A stretch of DNA of 5,831 nt from NCBI GenBank assembly GCA_030612165.1, contig JAUWOK010000061.1, positions 1 through 5,831 of the forward strand, written 5' to 3'. Under the pieces are notes generated by a model that had not been told where the DNA came from, ran no database searches, and was given only the letters and a program-made list of their open reading frames with translations. Below are positions 1 to 5,483 of this stretch, piece after piece. Position numbers and translations under genes: made by a program. Position 1 is the first letter of the stretch. Each line of letters starts with the position of its first letter. The stretch is from Dehalococcoidia bacterium (GTDB lineage Bacteria > Chloroflexota > Dehalococcoidia > GIF9 > AB-539-J10).

Positions 1-178
1 TACTATATTGAGGGAGCGTAATGGTAATAACAAATAAAGCGATAGCGAACAGTGTTATTCCCGATAATATCTTCCAATCCCGGTGTTTCCCACTCTCAAG
101 CCTGCTTGCCACAAGTAATACGCCTACTATACCGAGACTGCCCCAGATAACCATTGGTATTGTTTGTGCATCCCACAT
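1..178 (-). CDS. 5' part of a small membrane protein, runs off left edge
   Basis: The first 59 codons of a minus-strand gene whose 3' end lies outside the window. Translation starts at ATG 178-176 (MWDAQTIPMVIWG...); an in-frame TAA at 190-188 rules out any longer form using ATG. Two hydrophobic segments are visible, about residues 8-24 (PMVIWGSLGIVGVLLVA) and 38-54 (ILSGITLFAIALFVITI), joined by a short charged loop (SRLESGKHRDW). This is the pattern of a small multi-span inner-membrane protein with little soluble domain. I cannot assign a family. The spacing of DxxxxP, helix, charged loop and second helix loosely recalls TctB-type small permease subunits, and the two-helix layout also recalls RdhB-type membrane anchors, but neither match is good enough to name it. 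No Shine-Dalgarno is seen before the ATG; a second in-frame ATG is codon 9. It is divergent from the RNase H gene. The opposite strand is also open, but its translation lacks such coherent structure. Confidence 0.6.
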   Translation of the reverse strand, partial: MWDAQTIPMVIWGSLGIVGVLLVASRLESGKHRDWKILSGITLFAIALFVITITLPQYS

Positions 179-186
179 ACATAGTG

Positions 187-215
187 ATTATACTATAAAG
201 GGTCCGCCAATTTAA
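187..215 (-). promoter_or_regulatory. candidate sigma-70-type promoter for the left membrane gene
   Basis: On the minus strand, TTAAAT (215-210) and a perfect TATAAT (192-187) are separated by 17 bases. The predicted transcription start, about 7 bases beyond the -10 box, falls at about 179-181, immediately before the ATG at 178. If this is right, the mRNA is leaderless or nearly so, which fits the absence of a Shine-Dalgarno. The -35 match is weak (about 3 of 6), so the case rests on the -10 box and the spacing. Confidence 0.4.
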
Positions 216-221
216 GCTAAT

Positions 222-257
222 ACCCCTTTACAAATGTTTGCAAAGGGGTTATTTCTT
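222..257 (+). terminator. hairpin with T-rich tail, possible rho-independent terminator
   Basis: ACCCCTTT (222-229) pairs with AAAGGGGT (242-249). Inside it, CAAA (231-234) can partly pair with TTTG (237-240). The stem is followed on the plus strand by TATTTCTT (250-257). Read on the plus strand this is terminator-like, but no convincing plus-strand gene ends there. Read on the minus strand the tail (ATTAGCTTAAATT) is poorer, though it could still limit transcripts arriving from the his operon. It lies just upstream of the -35 of the membrane gene, so it may instead be a protein-binding inverted repeat. Confidence 0.35.
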
Positions 258-259
258 GT

Positions 260-287
260 CCCGTGACCAATTCCATTGCTACCCGTG
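260..287. repeat. CCCGTG direct repeat pair
   Basis: CCCGTG occurs at 260-265 and again at 282-287. The 22-base spacing is about two helical turns and would put two bound protein monomers on the same face of the DNA. A related ACGGG follows at about 305-309, giving a long imperfect inverted repeat with the second copy. Six-base repeats can arise by chance, so this is only a candidate binding region. Confidence 0.2.
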
Positions 288-371
288 TCTTTGAAACACT
301 TTTTACGGGCTTTATCCTATTTTTGTCCTGTCCTTATCCCATGCCCTAACAGACAACTTAAAATCTAGCTA

Positions 372-389
372 GGGACATTGGGGTGTCCC
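372..389. repeat. GGGACA-N6-TGTCCC palindrome, candidate operator
   Basis: A perfect 6-base inverted repeat, GGGACA (372-377) and TGTCCC (384-389), surrounds the 6-base spacer TTGGGG. Beyond a two-base mismatch, AGC (367-369) and GCT (391-393) extend the symmetry. It lies directly upstream of the extended -10 box at 391-399, occupying the position of a -35 and spacer, which suits a repressor or activator site. It could equally be an isolated REP-like hairpin, since palindromes of this size also occur as dispersed repeats. Confidence 0.35.
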
Positions 390-390
390 A

Positions 391-399
391 TGCTAAAAT
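391..399 (+). promoter_or_regulatory. candidate extended -10 promoter for the RNase H gene
   Basis: TGCTAAAAT fits the extended -10 form TGnTATAAT with one mismatch in the hexamer. No good -35 is seen 16-18 bases upstream, which is common for extended -10 promoters. The start would be near 406, leaving a leader of about 88 bases before the ATG at 494. An alternative weak -10 (TATAGA, 453-458) also lacks a -35. Confidence 0.3.
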
Positions 400-480
400 A
401 CGGGGGATTTGGAGAAAATCACAATTCTAGAGCGAATGCTTTTTTCAGAAACTATAGATACCACGTTTTGGCGTGGGCAC

Positions 481-487
481 GAGGAGG
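481..487 (+). promoter_or_regulatory. ribosome binding site of the RNase H gene
   Basis: GAGGAGG is a near-perfect Shine-Dalgarno, six bases before ATG 494. It decides the start: the frame stays open upstream to GTG 473, but that codon has no such site and the Shine-Dalgarno would lie inside the gene. A small CCACG/CGTGG stem (461-476) ends five bases before it. Confidence 0.75.
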
Positions 488-493
488 ATAGAG

Positions 494-940
494 ATGAGTA
501 ATTACGAGAATATCCCTGCAAGAAAGGATGATGTCTTGCAGATATATACCGATGGCGCTTCAAGAAACAACCCGGGGCCTGCGGCTTCCGCTTTTGTTTT
601 TGTGAAAGGCGAGAAAATTATTCGTTCGGATGCCATGTTCATAGGGGAAGATACCAATAATGTGGCGGAATACAAGGCAGCAATAGCAGCGCTTGACGAA
701 GCGGTAAGTCATACGCGAGGAAAGGTCGAACTTTATTCAGACAGTGCCCTTCTTGTCAATCAGGTCACAGGCAAGTGGAAAATAAAAAAAGAACATTTAA
801 AGAAATTATACGATGAAGTAATGCACTACGTCCGCCGATTTGAGCAGGTGAAGTTTCTTCATGTAAGCCGAGAGAACGAGTTTATCAAACAAGCTGATGA
901 ACTATGCAACAAATGTCTGGACAGAAGCTTAGGCTGCTAA
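494..940 (+). CDS. RNase HI-family ribonuclease
   Basis: A 148-residue protein of the RNase HI fold, a cytoplasmic enzyme family that cuts the RNA strand of RNA-DNA hybrids, such as Okazaki primers and R-loops, using two metal ions. The catalytic tetrad is all visible: D20 in YTDGASRNNPGPA (strand 1), E59 in NNVAEYKAAIAAL, D83 in LYSDSALLVNQVTG, and D135 in FIKQADELCNKCLD. The segment GKWKIKKEHLKKLYDEV (93-109) corresponds to the helix and basic region after the third acidic residue. The length is close to E. coli RnhA (155 residues). The wording around the motifs (GPA, NVAEY, LVNQV) is that of the shorter 'RNase HI / reverse-transcriptase-like' branch rather than of close E. coli RnhA relatives. 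No N-terminal hybrid-binding domain is present. The gene stands alone, convergent to the his operon, so its position says nothing about histidine synthesis. Family assignment is strong; the exact cellular substrate is inferred. Confidence 0.9.
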   Translation: MSNYENIPARKDDVLQIYTDGASRNNPGPAASAFVFVKGEKIIRSDAMFIGEDTNNVAEYKAAIAALDEAVSHTRGKVELYSDSALLVNQVTGKWKIKKEHLKKLYDEVMHYVRRFEQVKFLHVSRENEFIKQADELCNKCLDRSLGC

Positions 941-1030
941 ATCAAGCAATCATATAAAAAACTATCAAGAGAAAGCCCGCCCACTCACAGCAACCCCACT
1001 CCTTCCCCATGGCGTTTTAGCTCTCCTTGC
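941..1030. other. convergent intergenic region
   Basis: These 90 bases separate the RNase H stop from the hisB stop. I see no clear bidirectional terminator. On the minus strand a TTTTTT run (about 955-960) follows hisB but has no convincing stem before it. A 22-codon minus-strand frame (1010-942) sits here, preceded by AAGGAG about 12 bases away; it encodes a short hydrophobic peptide and is too small to call a gene. Confidence 0.5.
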
Positions 1031-1621
1031 TTAACCTTCAATAACTTCTTTGGTACTGGGCACGCTGCCAGCGATACGTTCATCAACCATGGTAGCTGCG
1101 TCAAGCGCCCTGCCCAAAGCCTTAAATAAAGCTTCAGCTTTGTGGTGGTCATCATCGCCGGAAAGCACCCTGGCATGCAAGTTAATCTTCGCCTCAGAGG
1201 CAAAGGAGATTAGAAAGTGTCGCACCAGTTCAGCGCCCATGTCTCCTATGTCGTTTTTATCAAACACAGCCTGCACGACACTATACGCCCGCCCTCCTAT
1301 ATCCACCACTACCACAGCCAACGCTTCGTCCATAGGAACGACAGCATGTGCCATTCGCGCTATTCCCTGTTTCTCCGCCAAAGCCTGATTGAAAGCCCTG
1401 CCCAGAGAAATAGCCACATCTTCAACCACATGATGCTGATCCACGCCCGAAGCCATTATTTCCAGGTTGAACACACCATGCCTGGCTACTTGAGAAAGAA
1501 GGTGGTCAAACATTCTAATGCCAGTAGTAATTTCAAACTGCCCTTTGCCGTCAATAACAAGCTCTACCCTGACATTCGTCTCGGCAGTCTCCCTTACAAT
1601 CTTACTTTTGCGCTCCTTCAT
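1031..1621 (-). CDS. hisB: Imidazoleglycerol-phosphate dehydratase
   Basis: A 196-residue monofunctional HisB that dehydrates imidazoleglycerol phosphate to imidazole-acetol phosphate, the seventh step of histidine synthesis, in the cytoplasm as a manganese-dependent multimer. Family signatures in order: RETAETN (10-16), MFDHLL (37-42), DQHHVVEDVAISLG (61-74, first metal-binding cluster), PMDEA (96-100), LVRHFLISFA (132-141), NLH (147-149) and DDDHHKAEALFKALGRAL (156-173, second cluster), with PSTKEV near the end. The two HH..E clusters come from the internal half-repeat typical of the family. Length matches the usual 190-200 and there is no fused phosphatase domain, unlike enterobacterial HisB. 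The start ATG 1621 is preceded by an excellent AAAGGAGGGG. Minor departures: D158 where N is common before HH, and E192 where the common PSTKG has G. It is the last his gene before the convergent RNase H gene. Confidence 0.96.
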   Translation of the reverse strand: MKERKSKIVRETAETNVRVELVIDGKGQFEITTGIRMFDHLLSQVARHGVFNLEIMASGVDQHHVVEDVAISLGRAFNQALAEKQGIARMAHAVVPMDEALAVVVVDIGGRAYSVVQAVFDKNDIGDMGAELVRHFLISFASEAKINLHARVLSGDDDHHKAEALFKALGRALDAATMVDERIAGSVPSTKEVIEG

Positions 1622-1624
1622 TTG

Positions 1625-1634
1625 CCCCTCCTTT
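1625..1634 (-). promoter_or_regulatory. strong ribosome binding site of hisB
   Basis: AAAGGAGGGG on the minus strand lies three bases before ATG 1621, with its AGGAGG core about five bases from the start. It is the strongest site in the operon and lies in the widest his intergenic gap (1622-1644), suggesting that hisB is translated independently of hisC rather than by coupling. Confidence 0.75.
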
Positions 1635-1644
1635 ATCTTAGGCC

Positions 1645-2730
1645 TTATACCGCGGGTTCCATGTCACGCAGCGCCTTCAGCAAGATATCGCTGTCCTCTG
1701 GCCTGCCAGCACTTATACGCAGGCAATTCTGCAAGCGCTGTTCATCAAAATAGCGAACGAAAATACCACGTTCTCTCAATCGACCCCACAATTCCCGAGC
1801 ATCCCCTTTAAGCAATGAACAGAGCAGAAAATTACCCTGAGAAGGATAAGGTTTTAACCATTCCAACTCTTTCAGCATAACAAACAATCGCTCACGCTCA
1901 GAAATTATACTGGAGATGTTGCCTTGAAGATAGTCCATGTCCAATAACGAAGCCTTCACCGCAACTTGTGCGGCAATATTAACATTGTATGGCTGTTTAA
2001 TCCTCATTAAATTCTCAATAATTTTTTCAGGGAAAAAACCGTATCCCACCCGCAGGCCGGCCAACCCGGCCCATTTACTGAAAGTGCGCAAGATTACCAA
2101 ATTAGTATACTTTCTCATCAACCCGGCCATCGTAATATTACTGAACTCAAAATAAGCCTCATCCACCACCACTATTTTCCCTGTATCAAGGAGACTGATC
2201 ACGTCCTGCTCACCGGTAACATTTCCTGTCGGATTATTGGGAGAAGCAATGAAAATTATCTTCGTTTTCTCGCTCAGAACTTTTACCACAGCCGCCGTGT
2301 CCACGGAAAAATCCTCTTTTCTGGGAGCCTGAACTATCTTTCCCCCACAGATATCCGTGCAAAAAGGATACATACCAAATGTGGGCGGACAATTAACAAC
2401 TTCGTCTCCGGGATCAAGAAAAAGTCTCAAAAGCAAGTCTATCAATTCGTCACTGCCTGCCCCGCAAAGGATCTGGCGACGATCTATGCCGGTATACTGT
2501 TCCAGGAGCTTCTTTAGCTCCCTTTGCTCTGGATCAGGATAAATATGGTAATGCGGATACTCCGCCAAAGCGCGGCAAACTTCAGGGGAACAACCATAAG
2601 GATTCTCGTTGCCGTCCAGCTTAAGTATCTTCCGGCCAATTCGTCGTTCCAGTACATCCACAGGTTCAACAGGGATATACTTGCCCTTATCTGCGATATC
2701 CGAACGGATCAGCCTGTTAATATCCGTCAT
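1645..2730 (-). CDS. hisC: Histidinol-phosphate aminotransferase
   Basis: A 361-residue fold-type I PLP enzyme that converts imidazole-acetol phosphate and glutamate to histidinol phosphate and 2-oxoglutarate, directly after HisB in the pathway. Visible signatures: LDGNENPYG (38-46), the substrate and PLP-contacting N-terminal motif; GAGSDELID (90-98), the cofactor phosphate loop; SPNNPTGN (163-170), with the asparagine that contacts PLP; VVDEAYFEF (188-196), with D190 for the pyridine nitrogen and the Y of the motif; RTFSKWAGLAGLRVGY (215-230), with the Schiff-base lysine K219 and R227; and LRISAGRPED (337-346), with R338 for the substrate carboxylate. The length is normal for HisC (350-370). 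Its ATG lies three bases after the hisD stop, with GGAGGA (2746-2741) inside the end of hisD, so it is probably translationally coupled. Related aminotransferases acting on aromatic amino acids share this fold, but the motifs and the his context favour HisC. Confidence 0.95.
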   Translation of the reverse strand: MTDINRLIRSDIADKGKYIPVEPVDVLERRIGRKILKLDGNENPYGCSPEVCRALAEYPHYHIYPDPEQRELKKLLEQYTGIDRRQILCGAGSDELIDLLLRLFLDPGDEVVNCPPTFGMYPFCTDICGGKIVQAPRKEDFSVDTAAVVKVLSEKTKIIFIASPNNPTGNVTGEQDVISLLDTGKIVVVDEAYFEFSNITMAGLMRKYTNLVILRTFSKWAGLAGLRVGYGFFPEKIIENLMRIKQPYNVNIAAQVAVKASLLDMDYLQGNISSIISERERLFVMLKELEWLKPYPSQGNFLLCSLLKGDARELWGRLRERGIFVRYFDEQRLQNCLRISAGRPEDSDILLKALRDMEPAV

Positions 2731-2733
2731 GCC

Positions 2734-4023
2734 TTACTGTTCCTCCATCCTGCAGACTATAGCCCTGGCATGTGCATCCAGCCCCTCGGACTCCGCTATA
2801 ACTATAGCCGCATCAGCCAGTTCCCGCAAAAGAGCTTCATCCAGATCAACAAAATTGCTGAACTTCAAGAAATCATCGACGCCAAGCGAAGAACTGAAAC
2901 GAGCACTGCCTCCCGTAGGCAGAACATGGCTCGGCCCGGCTATATAATCGCCAATAGCAACAGGGGAACCTCCTCCCACAAAAATACAACCAGCGTTGCG
3001 TATTTCAGGCAACAAAGAAGCCGCGTTCTCAGTCGTCAGAGAAAGGTGCTCCGGAGCAAAGAGATTCACCAAATCAACCGCTTCGCCAAGATTACTAACA
3101 ATAATAATCATACTCTTATCAAGTGCCTCGGCAATAATGGAGGCCCGTCCGGCCAATTTTATTTGCCTCCGAATTTCCTCTTCCACCCGATCAGCCAGGA
3201 CTGGAGAGGTAGTAACCAGAACAGCCTGCGCTAATGCGTCATGTTCCGCCTGCGCCAGCATATCCGCGGCGCAGAACTTCGGCCTGGCTTTTTCATCAGC
3301 GACAATCATTATCTCGCTGGGTCCCTGCAGCCCGTCTATGCCCACGGTGCCATAAACAGCTTTCTTGGCCAGTACGACAAAAATGTTGCCAGGCCCACAG
3401 ATTTTGTCCACCTTAGGCACAGATTCAGTGCCAAAAGCCATAGCGGCAATGGCTTGGGCACCTCCTATTTTAAAGATACGTTGAACACCAACTATATCTG
3501 CCGCCACCAGAGTGGCCGGCGGAAGCACCCCTTCTTTATTGGGTGGTGACGCCATAATAATTTCCTCTACGCCTGCCACTCGAGCAGGAATGGCGGTCAT
3601 CAACACCGTGGAAGGATATGCGGCAGTACCTCCGGGAACATAAACGCCCGCTTTCTCCATGGGAAAAATATGCCTTCCCATATTCGGGCCGAAGGAAACC
3701 AATCCTTTATCCCGCATGCAGGACAGATGAAAATTTCGTATCCTGTCTGAAGCCAGCTTAAGAGCTGAAACCAATTTTTTATCTATCGTTTTGTAGGCGG
3801 TCTGAATTTCTTCTCTGTTTACCTCCAGGGAAGCAAGCTCAACGCCATCCAGCTCTCTGGTATAACTGAACAGAGCCTCGTCGCCTTTAGCACGAACATT
3901 GTTGATGATCTTCCTCACGACCTGTTCTGCAGAGCTTGTTTCTCCAAAATCAGCAAGAAAACCTCCAGAGATTCTCCTGGCTAATAACTCCCTGGCCTGA
4001 ACAAAACTTTCTATCCTGATCAT
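2734..4023 (-). CDS. hisD: Histidinol dehydrogenase
   Basis: A 429-residue zinc enzyme that oxidises L-histidinol to L-histidine in two NAD-dependent steps, the last reactions of the pathway. The start is taken as ATG 4023 (MIRIESF...), which forms an ATGA overlap with the hisG stop and has AAAGGG upstream. The frame is open 30 codons further up, but that would run deep into hisG and add residues unlike the family. Family motifs: EKAGVYVPGGTAAYPSTVLM (123-142), KIGGAQAIAAMAFGT (185-199), CGPGN (209-213), GPSEI (234-238), QAEHDALAQ (258-266), FAPEHLSL (322-329), GDYIAGPSHVLPT (358-370) and GLDAHARAI (414-422). By alignment to E. coli HisD the zinc ligands are Q258, H261, D359 and H418, and the catalytic pair is E325-H326, each one position earlier than in E. 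coli. All key residues are present and the length is standard. Confidence 0.97.
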   Translation of the reverse strand: MIRIESFVQARELLARRISGGFLADFGETSSAEQVVRKIINNVRAKGDEALFSYTRELDGVELASLEVNREEIQTAYKTIDKKLVSALKLASDRIRNFHLSCMRDKGLVSFGPNMGRHIFPMEKAGVYVPGGTAAYPSTVLMTAIPARVAGVEEIIMASPPNKEGVLPPATLVAADIVGVQRIFKIGGAQAIAAMAFGTESVPKVDKICGPGNIFVVLAKKAVYGTVGIDGLQGPSEIMIVADEKARPKFCAADMLAQAEHDALAQAVLVTTSPVLADRVEEEIRRQIKLAGRASIIAEALDKSMIIIVSNLGEAVDLVNLFAPEHLSLTTENAASLLPEIRNAGCIFVGGGSPVAIGDYIAGPSHVLPTGGSARFSSSLGVDDFLKFSNFVDLDEALLRELADAAIVIAESEGLDAHARAIVCRMEEQ

Positions 4024-5483
4024 GACAACCCTTTCTTCAAAACTTGAATGATAGAGGCAATTTTTTCTTTTTTGCCGGGACGGCTTACAGCGTCCTTGTT
4101 GCCAATAACGCAAGCCGCAGATTCAAAAAGCACATCTATTACCTTCAGGTTATGTTTCGCCAGCGTTTTTCCGGTCTGGACATTATCGATAAGCAAGTCC
4201 GCATCTTCAGGCAAGAAAGCCTCGCTGGACCCGCAGGTTGGTATCAGTTTGTACGGGCAGAGCCGATTATCCTGCAAATATCTATCAGCAATATTCACAT
4301 ACTCCGAGGCTACCCTTATCGGCGTAAGCTTTCCCTGTTGAACAAGTAGCCTCAATTCGTCTATACCGGACACGGGCATGTCGCCATTCACTGCCGCCAC
4401 GACTTTAACCATTCCAAATCCCAAATCCAGCATGTTAATCACCGGGCTAGAGGGAAAACGGCTTTTGTGGTCAAGCAGCCAATCTTTGCCGGTTATTGCC
4501 AGATCAAAATTGCCATTCGCCACCTGCAACGGCATGTCCTGTGGCCTGATCACCTTTACATCAACCCCTTCCAACCCAATAGAAGGACGCTGCCGCAGAG
4601 GACTCAATGCGTACTCCTGCGGGGCAATCCCGGCCTTCTCTAAAAATTGCATGGCAGGCTTTTGCTGATGCCCATCGGGCAAAGCAAGACTGATAGCGGT
4701 TGTATCCAGGGTCACTCGCGCGGCAGAAACAACGGGAGAGCGTTCTCTCTCTTGCTCTATTTGCACCGCCGCCCGGGGTGCAATGGAAATAGAGGAACTC
4801 AAGCGAGAAAGCACAGGACTCAAATTTTTGGTCTTCAAACTTTCTCTGTTGGCAAGCAAAAAAGAGGCGGCAGATAAAATCCTCTTTTGAGCAATCATTC
4901 CCCATTTTTCAATTTCCCTCTCGCTTTCTGCCCACAAAACAGCCATATCTGCGTCTTCCGGTAAATAAGCATCAGCCGCTCCCCGAACGGGGAAAATCCT
5001 GAAAGACCTCAGCCTGCTATCCAGGGCAAAAGACATGGCTAAATTAGGATACTCGCTAACTATACGCCAGTTGCCAGTTCTTGCCAGTAAATTCTCTGTC
5101 CCGCCACATACATCATCCAGGGAAACCGCATAAATGCCCCCTTCTCCATAGTTCAAATTCGCTACCTTTATCAAATCGCTACAAGGATACTTAACCAGAA
5201 ATTCTTCAATCCAATCCAGCCCGCATATTCCCAGATCGTAGTTACCTATAGCTACCTGCACAGGTATGTCTTTTTCTTGAAATATCCTGGCCGATAAAGA
5301 AGGAATTTTCTCCGAAGAAAGGCGGTAATCCCTCGTTTTACTGCTGTAACCGTCGAGACCCAGCTCCGCTTTATTAATCAGGTCGGCTGTCGCTGGCAAT
5401 AACCTGCCCTTGGGTAAGGCAAACCTGAAACAATTATTACGCTTGTCCACAGGTAAACTACGCTTGCTCTCCCAATAGAGCAA
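4020..5483 (-). CDS. hisG: Tandem double-domain ATP phosphoribosyltransferase (HisG-HisG fusion)
   Basis: HisG joins ATP and PRPP to give phosphoribosyl-ATP, the committed, feedback-controlled first step. A normal short HisG has about 200-220 residues; this frame has 487 and contains two HisG domains. Copy 1 (about 19-212): FALPKGRLL (21-29), DIPVQVAIGNYDLGICGLDW (72-91), RIVSEYPN (140-147), LPEDAD (174-179). Copy 2 (about 263-462): ALPDGHQ (267-273), RPQDMPLQVANGNFDLAITG (313-332), RVASEYVN (390-397), LPEDADLLIDNVQTGKTL (424-441). Equivalent motifs are 244-250 residues apart. In copy 1 the PRPP loop has degenerated: L183, S187, E188 and E190 stand where copy 2 has D433, T437, G438 and T440. 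In copy 2, PDGHQ replaces PKGRL. A Ser/Ala/Arg-rich linker (about 214-262) joins them. It is not the long-form HisG, whose third domain is ACT-like. The start is uncertain: TTG 5483 has AAGGAG only three bases away and overlaps hisZ by 26 bases; GTG 5450 lacks a Shine-Dalgarno but gives a more typical N-terminus. The stop overlaps the hisD start. HisG identity is secure; how the active site is assembled is inferred. Confidence 0.93.
   Translation of the reverse strand: MLYWESKRSLPVDKRNNCFRFALPKGRLLPATADLINKAELGLDGYSSKTRDYRLSSEKIPSLSARIFQEKDIPVQVAIGNYDLGICGLDWIEEFLVKYPCSDLIKVANLNYGEGGIYAVSLDDVCGGTENLLARTGNWRIVSEYPNLAMSFALDSRLRSFRIFPVRGAADAYLPEDADMAVLWAESEREIEKWGMIAQKRILSAASFLLANRESLKTKNLSPVLSRLSSSISIAPRAAVQIEQERERSPVVSAARVTLDTTAISLALPDGHQQKPAMQFLEKAGIAPQEYALSPLRQRPSIGLEGVDVKVIRPQDMPLQVANGNFDLAITGKDWLLDHKSRFPSSPVINMLDLGFGMVKVVAAVNGDMPVSGIDELRLLVQQGKLTPIRVASEYVNIADRYLQDNRLCPYKLIPTCGSSEAFLPEDADLLIDNVQTGKTLAKHNLKVIDVLFESAACVIGNKDAVSRPGKKEKIASIIQVLKKGLS

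Larger units (their letters stand above)
179..493. other. divergent intergenic region
   Basis: This stretch of 315 bases lies between the start of the left membrane gene (minus) and the start of the RNase H gene (plus). I see no convincing protein-coding frame in it. It holds a promoter for the minus gene, a hairpin with a T-rich tail (222-257), two CCCGTG direct repeats (260-265 and 282-287), a GGGACA/TGTCCC palindrome (372-389), an extended -10 box (391-399), a short CCACG/CGTGG stem (461-476) and the RNase H ribosome binding site (481-487). The pyrimidine-rich stretch at about 296-350 is otherwise featureless. Confidence 0.6.

Noticed and set aside
21..215. Plus-strand 64-codon frame with GAGGGAG upstream and a terminator-like hairpin soon after its stop
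   Set aside because: Its translation has no coherent domain or membrane pattern, whereas the opposite strand over the same bases gives two clean transmembrane segments. The Shine-Dalgarno and hairpin make it worth noting, but the minus-strand gene explains the sequence better.
473..493. GTG start seven codons upstream for the RNase H gene
   Set aside because: The strong GAGGAGG at 481-487 serves ATG 494; the GTG has no ribosome binding site.
1217..1753. 178-codon plus-strand frame
   Set aside because: It is antisense to hisB and the end of hisC; the composition is that of a shadow frame.
2524..3234. 236-codon plus-strand frame
   Set aside because: It lies antisense to hisD and the start of hisC, both with complete catalytic motifs. 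It has no recognisable motif and no supported start.
4024..4113. 30-codon N-terminal extension of hisD
   Set aside because: The extension overlaps the end of hisG and is unlike HisD. ATG 4023, with an ATGA overlap and a normal length of 429 residues, is the better start.
4561..4905. 114-codon minus-strand frame inside hisG
   Set aside because: It is in a different frame from the continuous HisG-HisG reading and has no HisG or other motif. It does not indicate a frameshift.
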